Shown here one piece after another: positions 5,042-5,082 of a stretch of 5,082 nucleotides of DNA. The notes beneath the pieces were generated by a model that had not been told where the DNA came from, made no database searches, and saw nothing but the letters and a program-made list of their open reading frames with translations. The first letter of the stretch is position 1; the number at the start of each line of letters is the position of its first letter. This stretch comes from an uncultured Collinsella sp. (GTDB lineage: Bacteria > Actinomycetota > Coriobacteriia > Coriobacteriales > Coriobacteriaceae): assembly GCA_900545995.1 (NCBI GenBank), contig URBM01000130.1, forward strand, positions 1-5,082, given 5' to 3'. Position numbers and translations under genes: made by a program.

Positions 5042-5082
5042 CTGTCTCTTATACACATCTGACGCTGCCGACGATAAGGCTC
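5042..5082. other. Nextera Tn5 adapter and index, sequencing artefact
   Basis: CTGTCTCTTATACACATCT (5042-5060) is the 19-base Tn5 mosaic end. GACGCTGCCGACGA (5061-5074) completes the reverse complement of the Nextera read 1 adapter. The last eight bases, TAAGGCTC (5075-5082), sit exactly where the i5 index belongs. Their reverse complement GAGCCTTA is, from memory, index S521. This is library construct, not genome, and is not evidence of a transposon in the organism. Confidence 0.98.

Noticed and set aside
5042..5060. Tn5 or IS50 inverted repeat as a mobile element
   Set aside because: It is followed by the synthetic Nextera adapter and an index, so it comes from library preparation rather than a genomic transposon.

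Overview
The window looks like the end of an Illumina contig from a high-GC, gut-type Actinomycetota. A Collinsella-like member of the Coriobacteriia is my best guess. This is inferred from the strong G/C bias at third codon positions, the Ala-rich secreted coiled-coil protein, a DUF389 membrane protein, and what looks like an aryl-sulfate sulfotransferase remnant. No marker gene proves the genus. The right end is not biological: positions 5042-5082 are a Nextera (Tn5) adapter plus an index, so real genome sequence stops at about 5041.

Layout from left to right. Positions 1-1175 (minus) hold the first ~390 codons of an exported, Ala/Lys/Gln-rich coiled-coil protein that runs off the left edge. 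Its reading frame is broken by a run of eight G, just after the signal peptide. Positions 1176-1482 are a divergent regulatory region with a 12-bp palindrome and two copies of a 12-bp direct repeat. Positions 1483-2622 (plus) encode a 379-residue DUF389 membrane protein with an EF-hand-like calcium loop between two membrane segments. A bidirectional terminator (2695-2739) separates it from a convergent, more AT-rich gene for a small membrane-anchored protein (2750-3199, minus).

That small gene is preceded by an unusual leader. A 12-codon ORF with a strong ribosome binding site ends one base before the gene's ATG. Upstream of it, a potential 11-bp RNA stem closes over part of that ribosome binding site. 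Positions 3390-3893 (minus) are an open frame with no usable start that resembles the C-terminal part of an aryl-sulfate sulfotransferase, probably a decayed remnant. Positions 3949-4908 (minus) encode a complete 3-hydroxyacyl-CoA dehydrogenase, followed directly by a hairpin terminator.

The genes do not form an obvious pathway. The most interesting points are the possible G-tract phase switch in a surface protein, the structured leader of the small membrane protein, the EF-hand loop in a DUF389 protein, and a dehydrogenase cofactor pocket lacking the usual NAD-binding acidic residue. I see no CRISPR array, tRNA, rRNA, integrase or insertion sequence.
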